Source: Massilia soli (GTDB lineage: Bacteria > Pseudomonadota > Gammaproteobacteria > Burkholderiales > Burkholderiaceae_D). From it: 64,000 bases of DNA. A model generated the notes under the pieces. It saw only the letters and a program-made list of their open reading frames with translations, did not search any database and was not told the origin of the DNA. The translations under genes and the position numbers were made by a program. The stretch's first letter is position 1, and every line of letters begins with the position of its first letter. The stretch lies in contig NZ_JAFBIL020000008.1 in the NCBI RefSeq assembly GCF_016809835.1, forward strand, positions 248,001-312,000, written 5' to 3'. Shown in pieces: positions 41,475 to 50,142 of this stretch.

Positions 41475-42941
41475 ATGACATCCACGACAGTGCCTGATAC
41501 CGGTCTCCCCCTCGACATGATCATCTTCGGCGGCATGGGCGACCTCGCGATGCGCAAGCTGCTTCCAGCGCTCTACATGGCTTACCTGCACGGCAACCTG
41601 GAGCCGACGACCAGGATCCTGTCCACCGGACGCCAGCAGTTCGACCGCGCAGCCTATCTCGCCCATGTTGAAGAACATTCGCGCTCCTTCATCGCCAGCA
41701 CCAACTTCGACCAGCGCACCTGGGACGGCTTCCTGCAGCTGCTTGAATACGTCAGGCTCGACGTACAGGCCGCACCCGACTTCAGCGCGCTGGCGCAGGC
41801 CTCGCGCGCAGGTGCGCAGCGGGTGTTTTACCTGTCGACCGCACCGTCGCTTTTCATCACCATCTGCGACAAGCTGTCCGATGCCGGACTGGTCGACAAG
41901 AACGCCCGTGTCGTGCTCGAAAAGCCGCTGGGCCGCGACCTGGCCTCCGCGGTCGACATCAACGAGGCGGTCGGCAAGCATTTCGCCGAATCGCAGATCT
42001 ACCGCATCGATCATTACCTGGGCAAGGAAACCGTACAGAACCTGATGGTGCTGCGCTTCGGCAACTCGATCCTGGAACCGCTGTGGCGCGCGCCGAACAT
42101 CTCCAGCGTGCAGATCACCGTGGCCGAGGAAGTCGGCGTGGGCAGCCGCGCCGGGTTCTACGACAGCACCGGGGCCATGCGCGACATGGTGCAGAACCAC
42201 CTGCTGCAACTGCTGTGCATCGTCGCGATGGAGCCGCCGACCTCGCTGGCGCCGGACGCCGTGCGCGACGAAAAGCTCAAGGTGCTGCGCTCGCTGCGCC
42301 GTTTCAGCCTGGCCGACATCGCACGCGACACGGTACGCGGGCAATATGTGCGCGGCGTCAGCGGCAACGAGGAAGTGCCGGGGTACATGGAAGAGCCGAA
42401 CGTTCCGGCCGACTCGAAGACCGAAACCTTCGTCGCGCTGCGCGCCCACGTCGACACCTGGCGCTGGTCGAAAGTGCCGTTCTACCTGCGCACCGGAAAG
42501 CGCATGGAGCGCCGCTCGTCGAAAATCGTGATCGAATTTACCAACCCGCCGTTTCCGCTGTTCCCGGAAACCCCGGGCGGCGTCGCCAACCGCCTGGTCA
42601 TCGAACTGCAGCCGGAAGAAGCGATCAAGCTGCAGATCATGGCCAAGCAACCGGGCAGCGGCATGCAGATGCAGCAGGTCGAACTCAACCTGGACCTGCA
42701 ATCGGCCTTCCAGCAGCGCCGCGCCGAAGCCTATGAACGCCTGCTGATCGACGTGGTGCGCGGCCGCCTGACCCACTTCATGCGGCGCGATGAACTGGAA
42801 GCGGCGTGGTCGTGGGCCGATCCGATCATCAACGGTTGGGGCGTGCTGGGCGAGAAGCCGGATGCCTATGCGGCCGGTTCGCGCGGGCCGAGCGCGTCGT
42901 TCGCGCTGCTGGCGCGCGATGGCTTCAACTGGATCGAATAA
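41475..42941 (+). CDS. zwf: Glucose-6-phosphate 1-dehydrogenase
   Basis: A 488-residue enzyme oxidising glucose-6-phosphate to 6-phosphogluconolactone with NADP+, the entry to the pentose phosphate and Entner-Doudoroff routes. MIIFGGMGDLAMRKLLPALY is the coenzyme site (a variant of GxxGDLxxRKLxPxLY), and RIDHYLGKETVQNLMVLRF is the active-site signature with the substrate-binding Lys and catalytic His region. The length is normal. No pgl or edd gene is adjacent. ATG 41475 begins nine residues before the coenzyme-binding strand; the frame upstream lacks family similarity. Confidence 0.96.
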   Translation: MTSTTVPDTGLPLDMIIFGGMGDLAMRKLLPALYMAYLHGNLEPTTRILSTGRQQFDRAAYLAHVEEHSRSFIASTNFDQRTWDGFLQLLEYVRLDVQAAPDFSALAQASRAGAQRVFYLSTAPSLFITICDKLSDAGLVDKNARVVLEKPLGRDLASAVDINEAVGKHFAESQIYRIDHYLGKETVQNLMVLRFGNSILEPLWRAPNISSVQITVAEEVGVGSRAGFYDSTGAMRDMVQNHLLQLLCIVAMEPPTSLAPDAVRDEKLKVLRSLRRFSLADIARDTVRGQYVRGVSGNEEVPGYMEEPNVPADSKTETFVALRAHVDTWRWSKVPFYLRTGKRMERRSSKIVIEFTNPPFPLFPETPGGVANRLVIELQPEEAIKLQIMAKQPGSGMQMQQVELNLDLQSAFQQRRAEAYERLLIDVVRGRLTHFMRRDELEAAWSWADPIINGWGVLGEKPDAYAAGSRGPSASFALLARDGFNWIE

Positions 42942-42962
42942 GCACCGTTCGCGGTCAACGCG

Positions 42963-43985
42963 CTACGGCACCAGGACGGCTGCGCCATCGAAGGCCCCCT
43001 CGCGCAGGGCGGCCAGGGCCTGGTTGGCCTGGTCCAGCGGAAACACCGTCACTTCCGTGACCAGCGGACACTCGCTGGCGAGCCGGAAGAACGCGACGCC
43101 GTCGGCGCGTGTCAGGTTGCTGACCGAACGCACAATTCGCTCGCCCCACAGCACGGAATACGGAAACGACGGGATGTCGCTCATGTGAATACCCGCGCAG
43201 ACCACACTGCCCCCCTTGCGGACCGTCGACAGCGCCATCGGCACCAGTGCGCCGTCAGGCGCAAAGATGATCGCGGCGTCGAGCACTTGGGGTGGCCGGT
43301 GCAGCGTGTCACCTGCCCACACCGCCCCGAGCTTGCGCGCAAAACGCTGCGAACGCAGATCGCCTGGCCGGGTGAAAGCGTACACCTCGCGGCCCTGGTG
43401 GCGCGCGATCTGCGTCAGGATATGCGCCGCCGCGCCGAAACCCAGCAGCCCGATGCGGCGTGCCCCATGCGTCATCGCGTACGCCCGGTAGCCGATCAGT
43501 CCCGCGCACAGGAGCGGCGCCGCGTGGACGTCGTCATAGCGCTCGGGCAACCCAAAAGCGTAGCCGGCTTCGGCCAGCACGTATTGGGCATAGCCGCCGT
43601 CGCGGTCGTAGCCGGTAAAACCAGGCGCATCGCAGAGGTTCTCGGTCCGTGCCTGGCAATACGGGCAGGCACCGCAGGTGATGCCGAGCCAGGGGACGCC
43701 GACGCGCTGGCCCGGCCGCCATGCACGCACGCCGGCGCCGCACTGCTCCACGGTACCGACAACCTCATGGCCAGGGATCAGCGGCTGGCGATGCGGCGCC
43801 AGCTCGCCATCGGCAATGTGCAGGTCGGTGCGGCACACGCCGCATGCGCGCACGCGCACCAGGATTTGACCCGGGCCGGGCTGCGGTACCTCGACCTGCG
43901 CGGCGCGCAGCGGGGAACCCGGCTGGTCGAGCAGCATCGCCCGCATGGTTCGGGCGGCGGCAGCGGTAAACTGCGGGGGCATCAT
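42963..43985 (-). CDS. Zinc-dependent alcohol dehydrogenase
   Basis: A 340-residue medium-chain dehydrogenase. Catalytic zinc ligands: Cys in RACGVCRTDLH and the GHE motif (IPGHEVVGTVE); structural zinc ligands in CGACPYCQARTENLCDAPGF; coenzyme fold around GLLGFGAAAHILTQIA. The GFTGYDRDGGYAQYV segment marks the AdhA-like group acting on primary alcohols. It is convergent with zwf and divergent from the lipoprotein gene. Physiological substrate unknown. Confidence 0.93.
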   Translation of the reverse strand: MMPPQFTAAAARTMRAMLLDQPGSPLRAAQVEVPQPGPGQILVRVRACGVCRTDLHIADGELAPHRQPLIPGHEVVGTVEQCGAGVRAWRPGQRVGVPWLGITCGACPYCQARTENLCDAPGFTGYDRDGGYAQYVLAEAGYAFGLPERYDDVHAAPLLCAGLIGYRAYAMTHGARRIGLLGFGAAAHILTQIARHQGREVYAFTRPGDLRSQRFARKLGAVWAGDTLHRPPQVLDAAIIFAPDGALVPMALSTVRKGGSVVCAGIHMSDIPSFPYSVLWGERIVRSVSNLTRADGVAFFRLASECPLVTEVTVFPLDQANQALAALREGAFDGAAVLVP

Positions 43986-44271
43986 GGCCTGGTATCGTAC
44001 CCACGTTATGCAGGATCGCGTAGCGCCCGGGCGACGGCAAGGTCCATCCCGGACGGACGCGGCAAATTTCCGCTTTAAGCTAGCACGGGCAACGACGGCA
44101 ACGCCACACCTTACCTTCCATCAATCGCGTGCGTACAACAGCGCTACTGCGACCCCGGGAGAACTAAAAGCGTTGAGGACGAATCGAACATGCATGGACG
44201 CGCGCCGCGATTCGGATCACCATGACCGTGCGCGCCGCGCGTGCGCTGAATCCACCACAAGGAGATCTATC

Positions 44272-44673
44272 ATGCAGATCGGCTTCAACTTACTCGCCCG
44301 TGTGCTGGCCGCGCTGGCCATGGCGGCGTCGCTGGGCGCCTGCGCTTCGCAAGAATACGGCTCAAACACCGCCGCAAACAATCCCGGGCAACGATCTGGC
44401 AGCACGCCGGATAGCGCCGCGTCGACGGCTACGCCGTCTGGCGGCACAACAATGGGGAGCGGAACGATGGGCGGTATGCAATCTGGCGGTCCGATGATGT
44501 CCGGCCAGATGGACAAGAATGCGATGTGCACCATGTACCGCAACATGCAGGGCGCGACCGAAGAACGGCGCCAGGCCATGATGGACCAGCAGATGCAAGG
44601 CATGTCCCCCGAGATGCGCCAGCGGCACATGCAGATGATGCGGCAGGAGTGTCAGCAACCCCCTGAGCGCTAG
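44272..44673 (+). CDS. Methionine-rich lipoprotein, unknown function
   Basis: A 133-residue protein with a lipoprotein signal (AMAASLGACAS, lipidated Cys near residue 24), a low-complexity Ser/Thr/Gly/Ala linker, then a Met- and Gln-rich C-terminal half (MGGMQSGGPMMSGQM, MQGMSPEMRQRHMQMMRQEC). Methionine-rich surfaces can bind Cu(I) or scavenge oxidants, but I do not recognise a family. AAGGAG lies six bases before the ATG. It stands alone, so no operon partner hints at function. Confidence 0.8.
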   Translation: MQIGFNLLARVLAALAMAASLGACASQEYGSNTAANNPGQRSGSTPDSAASTATPSGGTTMGSGTMGGMQSGGPMMSGQMDKNAMCTMYRNMQGATEERRQAMMDQQMQGMSPEMRQRHMQMMRQECQQPPER

Positions 44674-44708
44674 CAGGTCTGGCAGGTGCGCCAGGCTACG
44701 TGCGGCAT

Positions 44709-44738
44709 CGCGGGCGGGCCGCGGTCGGAGCGCCCGCG
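44709..44738. terminator. GC-rich stem-loop between convergent genes
   Basis: CGCGGGCG pairs with CGCCCGCG across a 14-nt loop, between the lipoprotein stop and the end of the DUF302 gene. No T tract follows, so termination is only suggested by position. Confidence 0.35.
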
Positions 44739-44842
44739 CAGCGGGCTGAACGCGGTGACATGCTTGAAGCGCCTGGGTTGAAACGGCTGCGGAAGACCGA
44801 CGGACTCGTCGCAGCGAGCGCGGCCCGGTGAACCAGGCATGC

Positions 44843-45418
44843 CTAAAACTCGCCCGCCGCCCCGCGTTCGAGCATTTTCAGCAGCGTCGCGCGCACCCGG
44901 TGCAAGGTAACGCTGACGTCCGGGGGGAGTTGCCTGCCCATCTTGATCAGCATGTCCATGTTCATCGTATAGATCCACAATCCGTCGTCGCGCTCGACGA
45001 CCGAGATTCGGCATGGCAGGAACGCCGCCATGTTGGGACTGAAGTCGACCATTTGACGCGCTGCGGCCGGGTCGCAGTACGAATACACCTTCAGGAACTT
45101 TTCTGGTTTTCCCGAGCGCAGCTCCAGCTCTTTCGAGATCGGCAAGTCGCCGACCGCGCGGATATTATCTTCGGCAGCCACACTGGTGAACGCCTCCTCG
45201 ATTTCGGCAACCGTCACGCCCGGTTTTACTTTGCGCGACCAGGTCGTGGCGACGGCAATGTCGCCGTCCGAATCGACCCATGCCGACATCATCCGCCCCG
45301 CTTCGGCCGCGGCGCCAGGCTGGGTATTGACGACGGTCCTGACAGTCGAACAGCCAGCGCCAAGCATCACAGCGGCAAGCGCCACGGCCATTACGCCAAC
45401 CCGTCCCAGTCCTTGCAT
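44843..45418 (-). CDS. DUF302-domain lipoprotein
   Basis: A 191-residue lipoprotein (lipobox LGAGCST, Cys near residue 23). The C-terminal ~110 residues match DUF302: AVGDLPISKELELRSGKPEKFLKVYSYCDPAAARQMVDFSP, then PCRISVVERDDGLWIYTMNMD. DUF302 proteins have been linked to sulfur and redox pathways in some genomes, but their activity is not established. Two cysteines (YSYCD and LPCRI) are in the conserved area. It precedes nothing obvious on its strand. Confidence 0.82.
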   Translation of the reverse strand: MQGLGRVGVMAVALAAVMLGAGCSTVRTVVNTQPGAAAEAGRMMSAWVDSDGDIAVATTWSRKVKPGVTVAEIEEAFTSVAAEDNIRAVGDLPISKELELRSGKPEKFLKVYSYCDPAAARQMVDFSPNMAAFLPCRISVVERDDGLWIYTMNMDMLIKMGRQLPPDVSVTLHRVRATLLKMLERGAAGEF

Positions 45419-45561
45419 GCGTTTACCCTCCCGATCGATTCAACACCGGCGCGTGGCCGAACCGGGAGGATAGAGCCTGCAAGGGCACAAAGCAAGCAGC
45501 ATGTATCGTGCGCAAACAGCACTACCCAGGGCGGCGCGCAGGACCGAACCACGCCAAGCGG

Positions 45562-47163
45562 TCAGCCTGCCAGCGCGAGGCGCGACACCGGCGTGCCAAG
45601 GCGTGCCTTGGCGCTCGGCTGCGCGGCGCTGGCCGAAGCCAGCTTGAACTGGGCCACTGTCGCGGCCAGGCGCTCGGCCTGTTCCTGCATGCTCTGGGCG
45701 GCGGCGGCGGCTTCCTCGACCAGCGCCGCGTTTTGCTGGGTAACTTCATCCATCTGGGTGATCGCCAGGTTGATCTGTTCGATACCCGAACTTTGTTCCT
45801 GGCTGGCGGCGGCGATTTCGTCGAGGATGCTGGTGACGGCTTGCACCGAAGCGACGATCTGCGTCATCGTCGCGCCCGCTTCATCGACCAGCGCGCTGCC
45901 GGCGTCGACGCGGTTGACCGAGTCGCCGATCAGTTCCTTGATTTCCTTGGCCGCCGCCGCCGAACGCTGGGCCAGCGTGCGCACTTCAGACGCGACCACC
46001 GCGAACCCACGGCCCTGCTCGCCCGCACGGGCAGCCTCGACCGCGGCATTCAGCGCCAGGATATTGGTCTGGAACGCGATGCCGTCGATGACGCTGATGA
46101 TCTCGACGATCTTGCGCGAGCCATCCTTAATCGAAGCCATCGTCTCGACCACGCGGCCCACCACCGTGCCGCCCTTGATGGCGATGTCCGAGGCGCTCTT
46201 GCCGAACTGCTTGGCCTGCTGGGCGTTGTCGGCGTTCTGGTGAACGGTGCTGGTCATCTCTTCCATCGAACTGGCAGTCTCTTCGAGGCTGGCCGCTTGC
46301 TCTTCGGTGCGCGCCGACAGGTCGGCATTGCCCACCGCGATTTCGCGCGCGCCGACGTTGACGCTCTGGGCCGCCTGCTGGACGTCGTGCAGGGTCTGGC
46401 TCAGGCGCACCCGCATCGCATCCATCGAGAACAGCAGGCTGTCGTCGTCGTTGCGGTGCAAGTCGACCGGCACCGAGAAGTCGCCCCCGGCAATACCCTG
46501 GGCAATCCGCGCCGCATAGTCGGGCTCGCCACCGAGCTGCTTCATCACGTTGGCGATCAGCCAGCCCATCAGCGCGATACCGGACACCAGCGCCAGCACC
46601 GCCAGCGTCAGGCTGATCGTCACCATCTTCTTGGTGAACGCTTCCATCTCGGCGCGGGTGACCGCCACCGCTTCGTTCTTGGCCTTGGAGAACTTGGTCA
46701 GGCGGTCGCGGATCTGGCGCCACAGCGGCGTTTCTTCCTTGGCGATCATGGCAATCGCCGCGGCCTGGTCGGCGGCGGCCAGCGCGACGACCTGGGCCTG
46801 CACCGGCTGCTGTTGGGCGCGGATCGCGATGATCTCCTTGAACACGGCCAGTTCGGCCGGGCTGTTGGCCAGCAATTCAAGCGCGCGCGCCTGCTGGCGC
46901 GCAAATTCGGCCGCTGCATCGTCCAGGTTCTTGTAGGCGGTGCGGTTGGCCGGATCCATCACGACATTGCGCAGCGCCTGGCCCATTTGCAGCCCCTGGG
47001 CGTACATCGTGGTGGCGGTCTGCAGTTCGGCCTGGTCCTGGTTGATGAAGTGTTCGAACTTGTCCTTGGCGCTGAAGGTCGCCACCAGGGCGGCGGACAG
47101 CGCCAGCAGGAACAGGCCGAAGCACAGCGCCACGGTCAGGCAAAGTTTGGTTTTGAGTTTCAC
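45562..47163 (-). CDS. Methyl-accepting chemotaxis protein
   Basis: A 533-residue receptor: first membrane helix at ~7-27, periplasmic four-helix-bundle sensor ([31 protein letters not shown]) of about 160 residues, second helix ~190-215, HAMP, and the cytoplasmic signalling domain with hairpin tip [38 protein letters not shown]. It begins with GTG and GGAG ten bases before. No CheR/B-binding pentapeptide is visible at the end (RLALAG). An AGCGATAA sequence on the minus strand at 47204-47211 resembles a sigma-28 -10 element, without a convincing -35. The ligand is unknown. Confidence 0.95.
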   Translation of the reverse strand: MKLKTKLCLTVALCFGLFLLALSAALVATFSAKDKFEHFINQDQAELQTATTMYAQGLQMGQALRNVVMDPANRTAYKNLDDAAAEFARQQARALELLANSPAELAVFKEIIAIRAQQQPVQAQVVALAAADQAAAIAMIAKEETPLWRQIRDRLTKFSKAKNEAVAVTRAEMEAFTKKMVTISLTLAVLALVSGIALMGWLIANVMKQLGGEPDYAARIAQGIAGGDFSVPVDLHRNDDDSLLFSMDAMRVRLSQTLHDVQQAAQSVNVGAREIAVGNADLSARTEEQAASLEETASSMEEMTSTVHQNADNAQQAKQFGKSASDIAIKGGTVVGRVVETMASIKDGSRKIVEIISVIDGIAFQTNILALNAAVEAARAGEQGRGFAVVASEVRTLAQRSAAAAKEIKELIGDSVNRVDAGSALVDEAGATMTQIVASVQAVTSILDEIAAASQEQSSGIEQINLAITQMDEVTQQNAALVEEAAAAAQSMQEQAERLAATVAQFKLASASAAQPSAKARLGTPVSRLALAG

Positions 47164-47334
47164 GGTTTAGGTACTCCAGAGAAAGTTTCCGCATGGAATT
47201 CAATTATCGCTTCATGCGCATATAATTACTATGCAGAAACAGGAAATTCAGCGGCCTGTCGCATCTGATCCACACCGGAAGATCGACGCCCAAATGGCGC
47301 GCCGACGAAAAACCAGGTTTGCTATCGTGAGGCC

Positions 47335-48735
47335 ATGACCACAACGGGAACGGCGATGTTCTTTCAACGGATAAAAACCAAGGGGCTGGGGCATAACGCT
47401 TACATGCTCGGCTGCGGCGACGGGCTCGCAGTCATCGTCGATCCGCGCCGCGATGTCGACGACTACCTCGCGCTTGCGCGCGCCAATAACCTGAGCATTG
47501 CGTATGTAATCGAAACCCATCGCCAGGAAGATTTCGAGTTCGGTTCGGCCAGCCTGGCACAACTGTCGGGGGCGAAAATCCTCGGCGGCACCCATCGCCT
47601 GTCCGGCCGCGTCGATGTGGCCCTGGCGGACGGGGAAGAATGCAAGGTAAGCACCACGCGGCTGGTGGCGCTGGCAACGCCGGGCCACACCCCTGAGAGC
47701 ATGTGCTACGCGGTGTATCCCGCAGATTCCGGCGACCAATGCTGGGGCGTGTTCACCGGCGACACGCTGTTCGTCGGCGATACCGGGAGAACCGACCTGT
47801 CGGACCCGGAGCGCACCGCCGAAAACGCCGGCATCCTGTACGACTCGGTCCACGCGAAACTCGCGCCGCTGGGCGGCCAGGCCTTGATCCTGCCCGCCCA
47901 CGGCGCCGGCTCTGCGTGCGGCGGCAACATCTCGCAGCGCGACGACTCCACGCTTGGCGTGGAACAGGCGACCAATCCCGTATTCAAGCAAAGCCGCGCC
48001 CAGTTCATCGACCAGAAAGTGCGCGAGAAGCTGCCGCGCCCGCCCTACTTTACGCACATGGAAGTAGTCAACCTCGATGCCGGGCGCGCGTTGCCCCCGC
48101 CCACCGGCCAACGCATCCTGCAGCCGCAAGAACTGCATCGCCGCCTGGCCGAGGGGCTGCTGATCGACACCCGCTCCCCCGAGGCGTTCGCCGCCTCGCA
48201 CATCGAAGGTTCATACAATATCTGGCTCGGCGGCCTGTCGTCGTTCGGCGGCTGGATCGCGAACGACGCGAGCACGATTTTCCTGGTCGTCGACGAGGGC
48301 GCGCAGGCGCCCGCCGCGGTCGCGGCGCTGGCCCGCATCGGCATCGACGGCGTCGCCGGGGTGCTGGCCAAGGGGGTTGCGGGATGGCGCGAGGCTGGCC
48401 TCGCCGTCGAGGCCAGCGGCACCACCAGCGCGCTCGAAACGTCGCGCTGGATGGAGGACGGCGATGTCCATGTGCTGGATGTGCGCGACGACATGGAATG
48501 GGAAGAAAAACATATTCCGGGCGCCCATCACATGTTCGTCGGCTACCTGGAAGCCAATCCGCTGCAGGTGCCGCACGAGCGCAAGATCGTTGTCCATTGC
48601 AGCGTCGGGCACCGCGCCGGCCTGGCCGTGAGCATCCTGCGGCGCCAGGGGTTCAGCAATGTCTACAACATGCTCGGCGGCCTGACCGCGTGGGAAAAAC
48701 TGGACCTGCCGCTTACAGGTTCAGATCGTCAATAA
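47335..48735 (+). CDS. Metallo-beta-lactamase-fold protein fused to two rhodanese domains
   Basis: A 466-residue protein: MBL fold (1-250) followed by rhodanese domains at ~265-350 and ~370-460. The usual HxHxDH metal motif is replaced by ETHRQEDFEFG, losing two ligands, while TPGHTPES, FTGDTLFVGDTGRTDL and LPAHGAGSACGGNIS remain. The first rhodanese lacks a catalytic Cys; the second keeps it (VVHCSVGHRAGLAVS). It therefore looks like a sulfurtransferase with a modified or inactive dioxygenase-like domain. Its position between the two sox loci supports a sulfane-sulfur role. Its 3' end overlaps the GlcG-like gene by 23 bases. Confidence 0.9.
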   Translation: MTTTGTAMFFQRIKTKGLGHNAYMLGCGDGLAVIVDPRRDVDDYLALARANNLSIAYVIETHRQEDFEFGSASLAQLSGAKILGGTHRLSGRVDVALADGEECKVSTTRLVALATPGHTPESMCYAVYPADSGDQCWGVFTGDTLFVGDTGRTDLSDPERTAENAGILYDSVHAKLAPLGGQALILPAHGAGSACGGNISQRDDSTLGVEQATNPVFKQSRAQFIDQKVREKLPRPPYFTHMEVVNLDAGRALPPPTGQRILQPQELHRRLAEGLLIDTRSPEAFAASHIEGSYNIWLGGLSSFGGWIANDASTIFLVVDEGAQAPAAVAALARIGIDGVAGVLAKGVAGWREAGLAVEASGTTSALETSRWMEDGDVHVLDVRDDMEWEEKHIPGAHHMFVGYLEANPLQVPHERKIVVHCSVGHRAGLAVSILRRQGFSNVYNMLGGLTAWEKLDLPLTGSDRQ

Positions 48736-49207
48736 CGGCGTCGATGGCGGCGCGCGCGCACAGGTCGTCGTTGTCGCCCGACGGCGCGCCGGAGACGCCG
48801 ATGGCGCCGTATGGCGCGCCGGCGGCCTCGACCACCATGCCGCCGCCCACCGCCAGCACCCGCGGCATCTGGCGGATGCCGCTCGAGGCGCTCGCCGCGC
48901 CGGTGGCCTTGGCCAGTGCCGTTGTATCCATCTTGAAGCTGACCGCGGTCCATGCCTTGTCGATCGCGGCCTCGGCCGTGTGCATGCCGGCGAAGCGGTC
49001 GCGCAGCACGACCTGGACCTGGCCGGTGCGGTCGACAACCGCAATGGCCACCTGGAAGCCGGCCTTGCGGCAGGCTGCCTGCCCGGCCAGCGCGGCCTTG
49101 AGCGCGGTCTCCGGCGTCATCAGGCGAATCGCATAGCCGGCATCGGCGGCGAAGGCTGGCGGCAGTGCGCAACAGGTGCCAAGTAGCGCGCTGAGGAGGA
49201 GTTTCAT
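48713..49207 (-). CDS. Exported GlcG/HbpS-like (DUF336) protein
   Basis: A 164-residue protein with signal peptide (cleavage after PAFA, about residue 20). The mature part is a DUF336/GlcG fold: AALAGQAACRKAGFQVAIAVVDRTGQVQVVLRDRFAGMHTAEAAIDKAWTA and LAVGGGMVVEAAGAPYGAIGVSGAPSGDNDDLCARAAIDA. Relatives bind haem or degraded corrinoids. It is the last gene of the canonical sox run, 16 bases after the double-thioredoxin gene; exported DUF336 proteins do occur beside sox genes. Its role there is unknown. Confidence 0.87.
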   Translation of the reverse strand: MKLLLSALLGTCCALPPAFAADAGYAIRLMTPETALKAALAGQAACRKAGFQVAIAVVDRTGQVQVVLRDRFAGMHTAEAAIDKAWTAVSFKMDTTALAKATGAASASSGIRQMPRVLAVGGGMVVEAAGAPYGAIGVSGAPSGDNDDLCARAAIDAVIDDLNL

Positions 49208-49223
49208 ATTGTCGTCCCTGGTG

Positions 49224-50141
49224 TTAGTTGACTGGTGCGGCCAGCCGCGCCCGCGCGGCGGCCAGCCTGTTGTCGAGATACGCGCCATACATGCCGGCCG
49301 TGTCGCCGCCGATCAGCGGTGGCGCCAGCGCGTTGCCGGCGCCATCGACGAACAGCACGGTCGGGCCGAAGCGCGCCTTGAAGCGCAGGGCCAGTTCGCG
49401 GTGGCTTGCCGTCTTGCCGTCGAGCCCGGCGGCCCTGCGCTTGCCGCCGATGACGATCTCGCGCACGGTGTAGCGCTGGCCGCCTTCGCCGCGCACCAGC
49501 GGCGCCAGGTAGTTCTGGCGCACCGCATGGCAATAGGCGCAATCGGGCAGGGTGAAAAACAGCACCAGCGGCGTGCCAGCGCGACTTGCCGCCAGGCTGT
49601 CCTGGCGCAGGTCGGCGGCAAACGGCACGGCCGGCCCCGGCGCCGCCGCCACCGGCCGCTGTGCCTGCGCATAGCGGGCGATGTCGTCGAAGTCTTCGTC
49701 CAGCATCTCCCCCACCTCGGTCCTGACCAGGCTGCCGGAGCGGTCGAACACGTACAGCGAGGGAATGCCCTTCGGCTTGCCCAGCGCCGCTTCGAACGGC
49801 ATGCGGTCGGCCGTGACCAGGTGGGTCAGGCCGTACTTGCGCTTCCATGCATGCGCGCCGGCCAGCGCGTCGTTGCGGTCGACATTCACCGCCACCACGT
49901 TGAGCACGGCGCGGTTCTCGCGGTACAGCTTTTGCAGCTTGGGCGCCTCGTTCATGCAGAACGGGCATGTCACCGAGAACAGGGCAACCACGGTGACCTT
50001 GCCATGCATGCTGGCGGCCGCAACGGCAACGCCGTCCAGCGTGCGAAATGGCGGCAGCAGCGCTGTCGCCAGCGCCGCGCCGGCCTGCAGCAACAGCACT
50101 GCGGCCAGTGCGGCGCGCACGGTCCGGGCCAGGCGGCCCAT
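49224..50141 (-). CDS. Double-thioredoxin protein (TlpA-like plus SoxW-like)
   Basis: A 305-residue exported protein with two thioredoxin modules. The first (residues ~30-160) has a TlpA-like site SVTCPFCMNEAP, Cys59 and Cys62; the second (~175-300) has FFTLPDCAYCHAVRQNYLAPL, Cys201 and Cys204, resembling SoxW/SoxS thioredoxins that keep SoxY cysteine reduced and active. Carrying both modules in one chain suggests an internal electron relay. It starts one base after the soxB stop, in the canonical sox operon. A CcdA/SoxV partner is not adjacent; the one at 6288 could serve. Confidence 0.88.
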   Translation of the reverse strand: MGRLARTVRAALAAVLLLQAGAALATALLPPFRTLDGVAVAAASMHGKVTVVALFSVTCPFCMNEAPKLQKLYRENRAVLNVVAVNVDRNDALAGAHAWKRKYGLTHLVTADRMPFEAALGKPKGIPSLYVFDRSGSLVRTEVGEMLDEDFDDIARYAQAQRPVAAAPGPAVPFAADLRQDSLAASRAGTPLVLFFTLPDCAYCHAVRQNYLAPLVRGEGGQRYTVREIVIGGKRRAAGLDGKTASHRELALRFKARFGPTVLFVDGAGNALAPPLIGGDTAGMYGAYLDNRLAAARARLAAPVN

Positions 50142-50142
50142 A

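Noticed and set aside
47204-47211. Sigma-28-like -10 sequence before the chemotaxis receptor
   Set aside because: AGCGATAA fits, but no acceptable -35 element is found at the required distance, so it is only mentioned with the gene.
45508-47268. Plus-strand frame of 586 codons opposite the chemotaxis receptor
   Set aside because: It is antisense to an intact receptor gene and contains only low-complexity Arg/His/Gly-rich sequence.
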